Shown: piece after piece, positions 1 through 8,581 of the stretch
Layout of the letters: each line of letters begins with the position of its first letter
Position numbering within the stretch: position 1 is the first letter of the stretch
Source: an uncultured Clostridia bacterium
Lineage (GTDB): Bacteria; Bacillota; Clostridia; Christensenellales; UBA1242
Assembly (NCBI GenBank): GCA_934747805.1
Contig: CAKVHC010000005.1
Location: forward strand, 1 to 64,000
Length of the DNA: 64,000 nucleotides
Reading direction: 5' to 3'
Program-made: the position numbers and the translations under genes
Notes under the pieces: model-generated
Seen by the model: only the letters and a program-made list of their open reading frames with translations
What the model was told of the DNA's origin: nothing
Database searches by the model: none

Positions 1-1
1 T

Positions 2-67
2 ACTGCGACACACTGGGCGGAGTTGTTAAGAGAGAAAATTGATGACGTTGAATTGCGTGGATATTAA
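2..67 (+). CDS. 3' end of an unidentified protein (partial)
   Basis: The second reading frame is open from the window edge to a TAA at 65-67 and reads as a plausible charged C-terminus ending DDVELRGY. The other two forward frames stop earlier. Only about 21 residues are visible, so no family can be assigned. The next gene has its own Shine-Dalgarno 60 nt downstream. Confidence 0.3.
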   Translation, partial: TATHWAELLREKIDDVELRGY

Positions 68-137
68 ATATCTAAAAGACATATTGACATTTGCAAGATG
101 ACGTGTTAATATGGGGCTATCTAATTGGGGTGAAATT

Positions 138-476
138 ATGGGAAAAGAATCCGAAGTAAAAACTGTAAACAATCTCACGGCTGAGAACAAAAAGGACATG
201 TTGGCATTGTCCAATTCATATGTGAATGGGCATCTAACTCTTGAACAAATGATTGATACAGCCAAAAAGTTTGGTCTTGCAAATAAACTCACTGCAGAAA
301 TATACAAAATGACCGTTAGAGTTACTGATGCGCAACTCGACGGACAGATTTCTGCAAAAGAGTTTAAAAACCTGTACAACTTTTTGACAAGACCTTTAAC
401 AGACAAAGATAAAACGTTTTTGAAGCTTAGTCATTCAGTTTTGTACTCGCATGACCGCACCGCCATTAAGGAATAA
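138..476 (+). CDS. small hypothetical protein (112 aa)
   Basis: I do not recognise the family. The start at 138 is chosen because GGGGTGAA lies 5-12 nt before it; an in-frame ATG at 111 has no ribosome site. The protein is soluble, Lys/Leu/Thr-rich and probably all-helical, with no signal peptide, membrane segment or cysteine cluster. It ends in TAA and is followed at once by a hairpin with a T-run, so it is transcribed as a short unit, possibly with the gene that ends at 67. Codon use resembles its neighbours. Coding status is fairly safe because of the ribosome site and terminator. Confidence 0.6.
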   Translation: MGKESEVKTVNNLTAENKKDMLALSNSYVNGHLTLEQMIDTAKKFGLANKLTAEIYKMTVRVTDAQLDGQISAKEFKNLYNFLTRPLTDKDKTFLKLSHSVLYSHDRTAIKE

Positions 477-502
477 AGAAGAGTTGATATGCTCTTTTTT
501 TA
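477..502 (+). terminator. Rho-independent terminator of the small gene
   Basis: A seven-pair stem (AGAAGAG against CTCTTTT, one G-U pair) with an eight-base loop is followed by a T-run. It starts directly after the TAA of the upstream gene. Confidence 0.6.
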
Positions 503-720
503 TTTAAAAATTTATGTGACAAAATTATTAATTCCATAAAATATTTAATTAAAAAATAATTAATTAATAAATTTTTTTATTAAAATTATGTAAATTCACT
601 AAAAATTGCATATATTTTCTGTATTTAATGCAATTTTTATTCTTTAGATTAAATAATTGATAAAAATAAATAATTTATATTTTTTCGTATTATTAATCAA
701 TATTTATTTCAATATTTTAT

Positions 721-749
721 TTGCCAAATAATTTTGTTTCGTGTAAAAT
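721..749 (+). promoter_or_regulatory. tex promoter
   Basis: TTGCCA (721-726), a 17-nt spacer and TAAAAT (744-749) match a housekeeping sigma promoter. The tex ATG is at 767, with AGGA at 759-762. The region between the previous terminator and this promoter (about 503-720) is very AT-rich and I see no gene in it. Confidence 0.65.
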
Positions 750-766
750 AATGGGGCGAGGAAATT

Positions 767-2926
767 ATGGATTTTATAAAAGTATTATCGGCGGAATTTA
801 ACATTGCGCCAACACATGCAAAAAATATTATTGACCTATTGGACGAGGGTTGCACTGTTCCGTTCATCTCACGTTATCGTAAAGAGATGACTGGTTCGGC
901 TGACGACGTGTTGCTCAGAAACTTTTGTGATAGATTGAACTATCTCCGCAACTTTGAAGATAGAAAAAATCAGATTATCAAAATCATCACTGAACAAGAA
1001 AAAATGACTCCAGAAATTATGGCTAGTTTGGATGCTGCAAACACTATGGTTGAATTGGAAGATATTTATCGACCATTCAAACCAAAACGTCAAACACGTG
1101 CCACCATTGCGGAAAGCAAAGGCTTGAAACCTTTGGCAGAGATCATTTGGGAGCAGAAGGACAAGACTCCGCTTGCAGATCTGGCAGTGCCATATATTAA
1201 TGAAGAAAAGAAAGTCAACACAGTCGATGATGCATTGAACGGAGCTAGCGATATCATCGCTGAATGGATTAGCGACGATGCAGAACTTAGAAAGAATTTG
1301 CGTGAATTTATCGCCAAGACTGCTTTCATCACATCAACACTTGTTAAGGATAAAGAAAACGCTGGCACATACTCAATGTATGACAACTACAAAGAGCAGG
1401 CTAGCAAAATGCCTAGTCACCGTGTGTTAGCAATCAATCGTGGCGAAAACGAAGAATGCTTGAAAGTGGACGTCGAAATGAACGAGCCAAAATGTCTAGA
1501 ACGCATTGAAAAAATGTTTATCAAAAAAGATTGCCCAAATCTCGAGTTCTTGCGTAATACAATTCAAGACTCATTTGAGCGACTCTTACAACCATCTCTA
1601 GCACGTGAGCTCCGAGCAGGGCTTACTGACGTTGCGAACGAACAAGCGATCAAAATGTTTGAAGTGAATTTGAAACCTCTTTTGATGCAACCACCACTCA
1701 AAAACAAAGTTATTCTTGGACTTGACCCAGCATACAGAACTGGCTGCAAGGTCGCAGTGATTGACGCCAACGGCAATGTTATTGACACGACGGTCATTTA
1801 TCCAACACCACCACACAACGATATTGAGAAGAGTGAAGAAGTGGTCACTCGTTTGATTAGAAAATATGGCGTTGAAGCCATTTCAATCGGCAATGGCACG
1901 GCCAGCAAGGAAAGTGAAATTTTTGTAAGCAACTTGCTCAAAAAAATTCCTAACAAAGTGGCATATATGGTCGTAAGTGAGGCCGGAGCATCCGTTTACT
2001 CAGCCAGCAAACTCGGACAGGAGGAATTCCCAACGTTCGACGTTACGCAGCGTAGTGCAGTCAGCATCGCTCGTCGTCTGCAAGATCCACTTGCCGAACT
2101 TATCAAGATCGACGTCAAAGCAATTGGCGTTGGGCAATATCAACACGATATGCCACAAAAAAGACTCACAGAAGTTTTGGACGGCGTGGTCGAAGACTGC
2201 GTTAACTCAGTTGGTGTTGACCTAAACACCGCAAGTTATAAACTGCTTGAACACGTGTCAGGCTTGAATGCCGGCATCGCAAAGAACATTGTTGAATATC
2301 GTAAGGAAAACGGTGCATTTGAAAACCGCAAAGAACTATTGAAAGTGTCCAAACTCGGAAACAAGGCTTTCGAGCAATGTGCAGGCTTTTTGAGAATTCG
2401 TGACGGTAATAACATTTTGGATAACACAGCCGTGCACCCAGAGAGTTATGAATCTGTGAAGAAGCTTTTAAAACTTTTCAACCTAACCGAAGAAGACGTG
2501 AAGAACAACAATCTCGGCAATCTTGAACAACTGGTTGAGAAAAAAGGTCTTGACAACGTGGCAGGACTATGAGAAATAGGCGTGCCAACAATGCAAGACA
2601 ACATTAAAGAACTTTTGAAACCAGGCCGTGACATACGTGACGAATTGCCACCTCCAATGCTGCGTAGCGACATTATGTCTATGGAAGACTTGCAAGTGGG
2701 CATGGAACTCGATGGCACGGTGCGAAACGTAATTGACTTTGGTGCGTTTGTAGATATCGGCGTGCACCAAGACGGACTTGTTCACATTAGTGAAATCTGT
2801 GACAGATATATCAAACATCCAAGCGAAGAATTGTCTGTCGGTCAAATCGTAAAAGTTAAGGTTATATCACTTGACCTTGAAAAGAAACGTATCGGCCTTT
2901 CAATAAAGCGTGTAGGCAAAGATTAG
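767..2926 (+). CDS. tex: Tex-family RNA-binding transcription accessory protein, interrupted by an in-frame TGA
   Basis: Tex/YdcI proteins bind nucleic acid and act in transcription; they carry an N-terminal helical region, a YqgF/RNase H-like fold, helix-hairpin-helix motifs and a C-terminal S1 domain. Here the first 601 codons give the N-terminal region, the YqgF-like segment (GLDPAYRTG near residue 317) and the HhH region (SGLNAGIAKNI near 500). An in-frame TGA follows at 2570-2572. The same frame then continues with EIGVPTMQD, KPGRD and RDELPPP, which are conserved Tex sequence, and the S1 domain (DFGAFVDIGV, DGLVHIS), ending in TAG at 2926. Read through, the product is 719 residues, the normal family length. 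There is no frameshift. The alternatives are a nonsense mutation, a sequencing error, recoding, or two separate polypeptides with a GTG restart at 2582 or ATG at 2591, neither with a strong ribosome site. Confidence 0.85.
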
Positions 2927-2932
2927 GCAAAC

Positions 2933-2960
2933 AAAAAAACACTCAATTGAGTGTTTTTTT
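2933..2960. terminator. bidirectional terminator between tex and the small membrane protein gene
   Basis: A perfect palindrome ACACTCAATTGAGTGT (2939-2954) is flanked by an A-run on the left and a T-run on the right, so it can end transcription from both convergent genes. Confidence 0.85.
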
Positions 2961-2966
2961 AAATTG

Positions 2967-3188
2967 CTATACGTTAAGCAATCTCCAAATTCTGCCGTTC
3001 ATAATCATCAATACTAGGTCAACGATCCAGATGATGTTCCAGCCTAATACAAGACGAAGAATGCCTGCAACGATTTTGCCTTCTTGGAAACGAACGATTG
3101 CGCCACAGATCCAAGATGTTACAGGGATAATAGCCAAGATTAGACTAACGATTCTGCCAAGACCAAAGTAGTCCTTAGATTTTGCCAT
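2967..3188 (-). CDS. small integral membrane protein (73 aa)
   Basis: Start chosen at 3188 because AAGGAGG lies just upstream on the minus strand; an upstream in-frame ATG at 3239 lacks one. Two hydrophobic helices are visible, one around VSLILAIIPVTSWICG and one around ILRLVLGWNIIWIVDLVLM, joined by a short basic turn (RFQEGK). The pattern recalls small TM2-like or other two-helix proteins common in Bacillota, but I cannot name a family with confidence. It ends in TAG, convergent with tex. No functional neighbour points to a role. Confidence 0.7.
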   Translation of the reverse strand: MAKSKDYFGLGRIVSLILAIIPVTSWICGAIVRFQEGKIVAGILRLVLGWNIIWIVDLVLMIMNGRIWRLLNV

Positions 3189-3276
3189 AAATGCCTCCTT
3201 ACATAATATAATAATAACATTGAAGACAAAATATGTCAAAAAATATGGCAGAGTTTGTAGAAAAATTTAAAAATTT

Positions 3277-3987
3277 TTAGCACACACGACTAGGTCTAGG
3301 TGGGAAAATCTCTTTTAACATTTCTAGCACTACAGTGAGTGCGGAACTATTTGCAGTGGCTTTGTAAGCATAATAGTCGTTCACAGCGTTGTCGTCCGCA
3401 TTGTTGGATATGCCCTTTATTGTTACATAGTCCAAATCCTCCAGCTGTGCAATCTCGCCGATTGTTGCAGACTCCATGTCAATGGCTTCCAAGTTGAACT
3501 GAGTGCGTAAAGCGTTTGCCGTTGCCGTGCTAGCGATGAACTGATCGCCCGAACCTATTGTGCCTGACGTTGAGGCAAGGCCTAAACGTTGTATGGCATT
3601 GTTTGCGTATCCGATTAGCCCTGCGTTTGCTGGGAATTGCGTTTGTGTAAGTTCTGGGATTTCACCAGCATTAAATCCGAGTGCTGTTACATCAACATCG
3701 TGTTGCAATGTGTTGGTTGAGATAAAAATGCTGTTGAATGCGATTCCGTTAAGCCCAGCCAAATTGCCTGTGTTTATGAGCAAATCTGGATGGAAACAAT
3801 CAATTATGGTCATAACGTTTCTAGTCACGAACACTTTTGTTTCGCCAACATTGGCAATTATGGCTCGTTTGCCGTTAACGCAAATGTGATAAACCTTCAA
3901 TCCGTTTACGAGTTGGCATTTTGGATTGTATTCTTTTGGAAGTAAATTTTCCAAATCCATAAAATCCGAAGTTAAAATTGCTATCAT
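3277..3987 (-). CDS. MTAN-like nucleosidase (MTA/SAH nucleosidase family)
   Basis: The family hydrolyses methylthioadenosine and S-adenosylhomocysteine. Recognisable segments compared with the E. coli enzyme from memory are LLINTGN, HDVDVTALGF, GTIGSGDQFI and AIDMESA. Start placed at 3987 (MIAILTSDF) because GGAG lies six nt before it; the ATG at 3999 overlaps that site. Two catalytic positions look changed. The Glu of the N-terminal EEE motif aligns with Asp, and the Asp of the ISD motif aligns with Asn (ISNNADD). The Glu in MES is kept. The fold assignment is strong, but activity or substrate may differ, for example a related nucleosidase. It is a single gene, about 237 residues, ending in TAA. 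Confidence 0.8.
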   Translation of the reverse strand: MIAILTSDFMDLENLLPKEYNPKCQLVNGLKVYHICVNGKRAIIANVGETKVFVTRNVMTIIDCFHPDLLINTGNLAGLNGIAFNSIFISTNTLQHDVDVTALGFNAGEIPELTQTQFPANAGLIGYANNAIQRLGLASTSGTIGSGDQFIASTATANALRTQFNLEAIDMESATIGEIAQLEDLDYVTIKGISNNADDNAVNDYYAYKATANSSALTVVLEMLKEIFPPRPSRVC

Positions 3988-4148
3988 AATAGACTCCATT
4001 TATGAGAATATGTGCTTTTGCGAGATTATCTCGCCCAGTTTACATATTTGCTCCAATACTAGTTTATTATCGCAATAACAACTTTGCTACTTGTGTTGTT
4101 GACTTTGAATATACTTTTTTTTTGACAAAATATAGTAAGCGTTTTTGG

Positions 4149-4177
4149 TTGTAATTAGTGTATCCATTTGATATAAT
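4149..4177 (+). promoter_or_regulatory. promoter of the acyltransferase pair
   Basis: TTGTAA (4149-4154), a 17-nt spacer and a consensus TATAAT (4172-4177) lie 37 nt before the chosen start. The preceding 3988-4148 stretch between divergent genes holds nothing else that I can identify. Confidence 0.6.
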
Positions 4178-4213
4178 ATACCTGTAGTATACTTGCAAAG
4201 GAATGAAAAAAAT

Positions 4214-4987
4214 ATGATTCAGTTAATCAATCAACCTAAAAGTTGCGGCTATACCGTCCGCCTTGCTGAGAATAAGGACGAACTTTTGCGTGCTCAAAAG
4301 TTGAGATATAAGTCAATGGTTTTGGAGTTCAATCCTACTGCCGATCCGAATGGCACTGATGCCTGCGAGGAAGACAATTTTTGCGATCACTTAATTGCTA
4401 TAAAAGACGACACAGGTGAGATTGTTGGCAACTATCGTTTTGTCACCAAATCTCACGGAATACCTTTCTTTTGTTTAGGTGAATTTGACATCGACAATTT
4501 GAACAAAAAAGACGGCATTTTGGAAATTGGTCGAGCCGTTGTCGACCCGGATTGCCGCAATGCCCCAATTATTAAACTATTGTGGCACGGATTGTTCAAC
4601 TATTGCAAGCAATTCGGAATAAGATACATATTCGGTACGGCTAGCTATCATTTTACGGACTATAATGCTGATGACATTCAGAATTTTAAATACAAAGACT
4701 CGTTTACCAATCTCTACCAAAATTACCTCGTGGAAAACGCCATCAACTGTGTGGCTAAAGCTCCAGCCATCAGCCTAAAGAAAGTGGCTGAAGTGGTGGG
4801 CGAGTTTGACCCAGTTGAAGCTAAATTTCAAACTCCTGCACTCATTCGCACCTACCTTGCAATGGGCGGTAAGGTGTGTGACAGTGCGTACATTGATGAC
4901 GTGTACAAAACGATTGACTGCATGGTGATTACAGATCTGTGCAACTACAACGAGATTTTTGTCAAAAAACTATTGGGAGATCTATAA
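4214..4987 (+). CDS. OlsB-like GNAT N-acyltransferase
   Basis: The protein matches the GNAT/OlsB (hemolysin-related) family, whose members transfer a 3-hydroxyacyl chain from acyl carrier protein to the amino group of ornithine or another amino acid in aminolipid synthesis. The family signature is visible as ILEIGRAVVDPDCRN, followed by LLWHGLFNY and RYIFGTASY. Start at ATG 4214 with AAAGGA 11 nt upstream; a TTG at 4193 is an alternative. The stop TAA shares one base with the next ATG (TAATG at 4985-4989), so the two genes are translationally coupled. The partner is a PlsC-type O-acyltransferase, as with OlsB-OlsA pairs, which supports a lipid role. The acceptor amino acid cannot be told from sequence. 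Confidence 0.8.
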   Translation: MIQLINQPKSCGYTVRLAENKDELLRAQKLRYKSMVLEFNPTADPNGTDACEEDNFCDHLIAIKDDTGEIVGNYRFVTKSHGIPFFCLGEFDIDNLNKKDGILEIGRAVVDPDCRNAPIIKLLWHGLFNYCKQFGIRYIFGTASYHFTDYNADDIQNFKYKDSFTNLYQNYLVENAINCVAKAPAISLKKVAEVVGEFDPVEAKFQTPALIRTYLAMGGKVCDSAYIDDVYKTIDCMVITDLCNYNEIFVKKLLGDL

Positions 4988-6900
4988 TGAAAAAAAAGCT
5001 TCTATACCTAATCCCCATAGTTGCGTTTTTGGCTTTGCTTGCAGTGTTCGTAGTTGACATTGTGGAGATTTGGCCGCAGCTAACCAGTGGCTCCGAAACA
5101 GCAGTGGAAGATGCTCTATCTCAGCTTGGTTTCCGTGGAGCAATGGTACTGTCACTAATTCAGACCATGCAAGTGCTGATTGTCTTTATCCCTTGCGAAT
5201 TCGTACAAATTGTCAGCGGCGTAACCTCTGGTGTCTTGTGGGGTTCAGTTATTTGCTGGATTGGAATAATTCTCGGTGCGACCATTATTTATATGCTGGT
5301 CAATCTATTTAAAGTCAAAAACGACAGCATCAAGAATTCTTCTGCTTATGATACAATAGAACTTTTAAGTCACAAAAAGAAAAGTGTGTCTAAATTAGTT
5401 TTGATACTATTTTTCCTGCCAGCCATTCCTTATGGCATGATTTGCTATTATGCGGCAGGCAACAATCTTAGTTATTGGCGTTACATACTATTGGTTATCA
5501 TAGGCGTTGCACCTTCGATTGTGGTTGATACAATTTTGGGCAAGGCGTTCATAGCACTCATTTCAAAATATATGGGCTGGGTAGTCGCTGGAATCTTGGT
5601 GATGACAATTGGCGTGATGCTGATTGTCAACGCTGTTTCCAAACGCAAAATGAACAAAATGCTGTATGGCGAACCGAATCCGAGTTTTGCCACCATTATG
5701 GCTACTAGGAAGCCACGTAAACCTGATGCATATACATTCGATATGTGCCGTAGTTTCTTGGGAAAACGCATAATCAAACGCAATCGTGTCGTGCTACTTA
5801 ATGACGAGGTGAAAGACATAAAAGAGTCCTGCCTAATTCTTAGCACTCATCCGTCTTGGCCTGACTTTATGTACTGTGCACTTAGCATGCCGTATATACG
5901 CTACAATGCAGTAGTGAATTATAGCCTTTTTTACAACGGCTTCTATCGACACTTTTTTGAAAAATTGGGCGTAATCCCAAAGAAAATGTTTACTCCAGAC
6001 TCACGTGCAATCAAAGATATGTTCAGTGTGGCACGCAATGGTGGCTCTATTATGATGATGCCAGAAGGCAGAATGAGTATTAATGGCACGCACCAAGATA
6101 TGCCAGCTGGACTGGACAAACTTGTCAAGAAACTCGGATTGCCAGTGGTGACTGTTCGTCCACACGGAGCGTATTTAACTCGTGCCAAATGGATGAAGTC
6201 TAGACGTCGTGGACGTGTGGAAGTGGAGTGTCATTTGACATTGACAAAAGACGAGATAATCAATAATGACATTGACTACATTAGAAATAAAATCGAGCCA
6301 GCATTGGAGTTTGATGACTTTGCATGGAACGATGACGCACATGTGCGTTTCAAGGGCAAAAGTTTGTGCAAAGGTGTAGAGGGAATCCTGTACATTTGTC
6401 CGCATTGCCATAGCGAATACAGTTTGCGTGGCGAGAAAAACGCCATCATTTGTGATAACTGCCATAACGTCGTGAATATGAATAATTATTATAATTTTAC
6501 TAATCCACCAACCGATGAGATTAAAAACATACGTGATTGGTACAATTATCAAGTGGGCGTCGAACGTGAACGCATCAGCAAACCAGATTACGCACTAGTA
6601 ACTGACGTTACTGTCAAAACTTATACGCACAACGGTCGTGGTCTTTGCCTAGCAGGTGAGGGAACGTGCACAATGTCGCATGCAGGCATCAATTACAAAG
6701 GCAGCTTTAACGACGAGCAGGAGGAATGGACGGTGGCGCCGAAAGACTTGCAAGCCCTGTTGTTTGGATGCGATGAAGACTTTGAACTCTATCACGACAA
6801 CAAGTTTTATTATTTCCAACCCAAATCTAATCGATTGCAGTGTGTTCAATGGGCGATTGTGAGTGAGCTTTTGCACAACTATCACAAAAACGAAGAATAA
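4987..6900 (+). CDS. VTT (DedA/TVP38-like) - PlsC acyltransferase - zinc ribbon fusion
   Basis: The 637-residue protein has three parts. Residues 1 to about 215 are a multi-pass VTT/SNARE-associated membrane domain of the DedA/TVP38 type (several hydrophobic helices, PAIPYGMICYYAAG). Residues about 265-450 are a PlsC-like acyltransferase with the HX4D motif HPSWPD (H288, D293) and the downstream PEGR motif near 359. Residues about 468-495 carry CPHC (C471, C474) and CDNC (C489, C492), a zinc ribbon, followed by about 140 residues of unknown type. Start ATG 4987 has GGGAGA upstream and overlaps the previous stop. PlsC enzymes move acyl chains to a lyso-lipid hydroxyl; VTT proteins include lipid scramblases. 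I infer acylation and translocation of an aminolipid made with the upstream OlsB-like enzyme. Confidence 0.8.
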   Translation: MKKKLLYLIPIVAFLALLAVFVVDIVEIWPQLTSGSETAVEDALSQLGFRGAMVLSLIQTMQVLIVFIPCEFVQIVSGVTSGVLWGSVICWIGIILGATIIYMLVNLFKVKNDSIKNSSAYDTIELLSHKKKSVSKLVLILFFLPAIPYGMICYYAAGNNLSYWRYILLVIIGVAPSIVVDTILGKAFIALISKYMGWVVAGILVMTIGVMLIVNAVSKRKMNKMLYGEPNPSFATIMATRKPRKPDAYTFDMCRSFLGKRIIKRNRVVLLNDEVKDIKESCLILSTHPSWPDFMYCALSMPYIRYNAVVNYSLFYNGFYRHFFEKLGVIPKKMFTPDSRAIKDMFSVARNGGSIMMMPEGRMSINGTHQDMPAGLDKLVKKLGLPVVTVRPHGAYLTRAKWMKSRRRGRVEVECHLTLTKDEIINNDIDYIRNKIEPALEFDDFAWNDDAHVRFKGKSLCKGVEGILYICPHCHSEYSLRGEKNAIICDNCHNVVNMNNYYNFTNPPTDEIKNIRDWYNYQVGVERERISKPDYALVTDVTVKTYTHNGRGLCLAGEGTCTMSHAGINYKGSFNDEQEEWTVAPKDLQALLFGCDEDFELYHDNKFYYFQPKSNRLQCVQWAIVSELLHNYHKNEE

Positions 6901-6924
6901 AAAGAGAAAATTTTCTCTTTTTTT
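6899..6924 (+). terminator. terminator of the acyltransferase operon
   Basis: The perfect palindrome AAAGAGAAAATTTTCTCTTT (6901-6920) begins right after the TAA and runs into more T residues. Confidence 0.85.
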
Positions 6925-6961
6925 CATTCTTAAAAAATTTCGGCAACAATTTTATTTTGTT

Positions 6962-7017
6962 TTGTAAAATGTTGTAAATATGCTAAAATATTTGTGATTG
7001 AAAATTTTGTTCAATCA
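6962..7017 (+). promoter_or_regulatory. promoter and inverted repeat before the SDR gene
   Basis: TTGTAA (6962-6967), a 16-nt spacer and an extended -10 (TGCTAAAAT, 6981-6989) precede the SDR gene. Between it and the ATG is an inverted repeat, GATTGAA (6997-7003) and TTCAATC (7011-7017), which could be an operator or a leader hairpin. Confidence 0.5.
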
Positions 7018-7031
7018 TTATAGGAGAAGTT

Positions 7032-7847
7032 ATGAAAAAAATTGCGATAATAACAGGCGCATCGTCCGGCATCGGCAGGTCGTTCTGTAAACAATATGAT
7101 ACAAAAAATTTCGATGAGATTTGGGCAATTGCACTCGACAAAGAAGGATTGGAGTCTTTGAAGAAAGAGTGTCAAACGAAAATTATTCCGCTTGCCTACG
7201 ATTTGACCGTAACTGAGTCATTCGACGATTTCAAGGCTCGACTCAAGAAAGCAAACCCTGATGTGCAGTTGCTAATCAATTGCTCGGGCTTTGGCAAATT
7301 TGCAAGATATGACGAAATCAAAGTGGAAACCAGTGCAAATATGATTGACCTAAACTGCAAAGCCACTATGCGAATGACAGAATACACCTTGCCATATATG
7401 ACAAAAGGTGCTAGAATAATGAACATAGCAAGTGTGGCTGGCTGGCAACCGATTCCTTTTATCAATGTGTACGCTGCGACCAAAGCGTTTGTAATCAGCT
7501 ATTCACGTGCCCTTAACCGTGAGCTTAAGCCACGTGGTATTAGCGTAACCACCATTTGCCCATTCTGGACAAAGACAGCATTCTTCAAGCGTGCAAAAGA
7601 CAACGCTGCCACTCAAGAAGTGGTGACAAAATATGTGGCTATGTATGACCCAGACTTTGTGGTTAAACAAGCCATGAAAGCCACCGAAAAACGTAAAGAC
7701 TTGGTGGTTGTTGGGTTCAAGAGCAAAATGCAATGCTGGTTGGTGAAGACACTGCCACATAGCTGGATTATGAATATCTGGATGCGTCAACAGAAATTGA
7801 ACAAAAAATACAAAGACCGTCCAGTCAATCCTGATGCTGGAAAATAA
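7032..7847 (+). CDS. short-chain dehydrogenase/reductase
   Basis: This is a classical SDR: the NAD(P)-binding TGASSGIG motif is at residues 8-15, NCSG stands in place of NNAG, a catalytic Ser lies in NIASVAG and the YxxxK motif appears as YAATK. About 271 residues. Start has AGGAG upstream. The C-terminal third has a basic, hydrophobic stretch (LVKTLPHSWIMNIWMRQQK) seen in SDRs associated with membranes or lipid substrates. It precedes sufC by two bases, so it is probably co-transcribed with the SUF genes. The substrate cannot be deduced. Confidence 0.85.
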   Translation: MKKIAIITGASSGIGRSFCKQYDTKNFDEIWAIALDKEGLESLKKECQTKIIPLAYDLTVTESFDDFKARLKKANPDVQLLINCSGFGKFARYDEIKVETSANMIDLNCKATMRMTEYTLPYMTKGARIMNIASVAGWQPIPFINVYAATKAFVISYSRALNRELKPRGISVTTICPFWTKTAFFKRAKDNAATQEVVTKYVAMYDPDFVVKQAMKATEKRKDLVVVGFKSKMQCWLVKTLPHSWIMNIWMRQQKLNKKYKDRPVNPDAGK

Positions 7848-7849
7848 TT

Positions 7850-8581
7850 ATGTTAGAGATAAAAAATTTAAGTTATTCAATAGTTGAAAATGGAAAGAAA
7901 AAGGAAATTTTGAAAAACATTTCCCTTTGTTTGCACGACAACGAAACATTGGTGATCACAGGTGCAAATGGCGCAGGAAAATCGACCCTGTTAAAACTCA
8001 TTATGGGACTAGCCATAGCCACCAGTGGACAACTCTTGCTTGACGGACAGGATATTACGAATATGTCAATCACCGAACGTGCTCGTCTTGGCGTGGCATA
8101 TGCATTTCAGACCCCTGTCAGATTCAAGGGCTTGAAGGTGCGAGATGTGTTGAACACTGCTCAAAACGGAGATAAAATTATGGACGTGTGCAACTATCTT
8201 TCAAAAGTTGGTTTGTGCGCACGTGAATATATTAACCGTGAGCTTGACGACAGTCTTTCCGGCGGAGAGATTAAACGTATTGAGGTGGCAACGATTCTTG
8301 CTCGCAAAGCACGAATCAATCTTTTTGATGAACCAGAAGCAGGCATCGATCTTTGGAGTATGGACGGATTGATTAAATGTTTCCACCAAAGTAAAACGGA
8401 TAACAAATCAATCAACATTATTGTTAGCCACCAAGAAAAGATTTTGGACATTGCCGACAAGATTTTGGTGCTGGACAATAAGCAAATCAAGGAATTTGGC
8501 ACAAGAGGTGAAATCCTTGGCAAACTGAAACTTAGTCCGACCAACTGCATAAGGCTAAATAAGGAGAATGAAAATGACTAA
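7850..8581 (+). CDS. sufC: Fe-S cluster assembly ATPase SufC
   Basis: SufC is the ABC-type ATPase of the SUF iron-sulfur scaffold. Walker A GANGAGKST begins at residue 38, the signature LSGGE near 136, the Walker B segment INLFDEPEAG follows, and a conserved His lies in VSHQEK. Length 243 residues is typical. It begins two bases after the SDR stop and its end overlaps the SufB start region, so the genes are coupled. With only SufB as a partner and no SufD, SufS or SufU visible, it belongs to the reduced SufCB type found in anaerobes (also called SMS). Confidence 0.93.
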   Translation: MLEIKNLSYSIVENGKKKEILKNISLCLHDNETLVITGANGAGKSTLLKLIMGLAIATSGQLLLDGQDITNMSITERARLGVAYAFQTPVRFKGLKVRDVLNTAQNGDKIMDVCNYLSKVGLCAREYINRELDDSLSGGEIKRIEVATILARKARINLFDEPEAGIDLWSMDGLIKCFHQSKTDNKSINIIVSHQEKILDIADKILVLDNKQIKEFGTRGEILGKLKLSPTNCIRLNKENEND

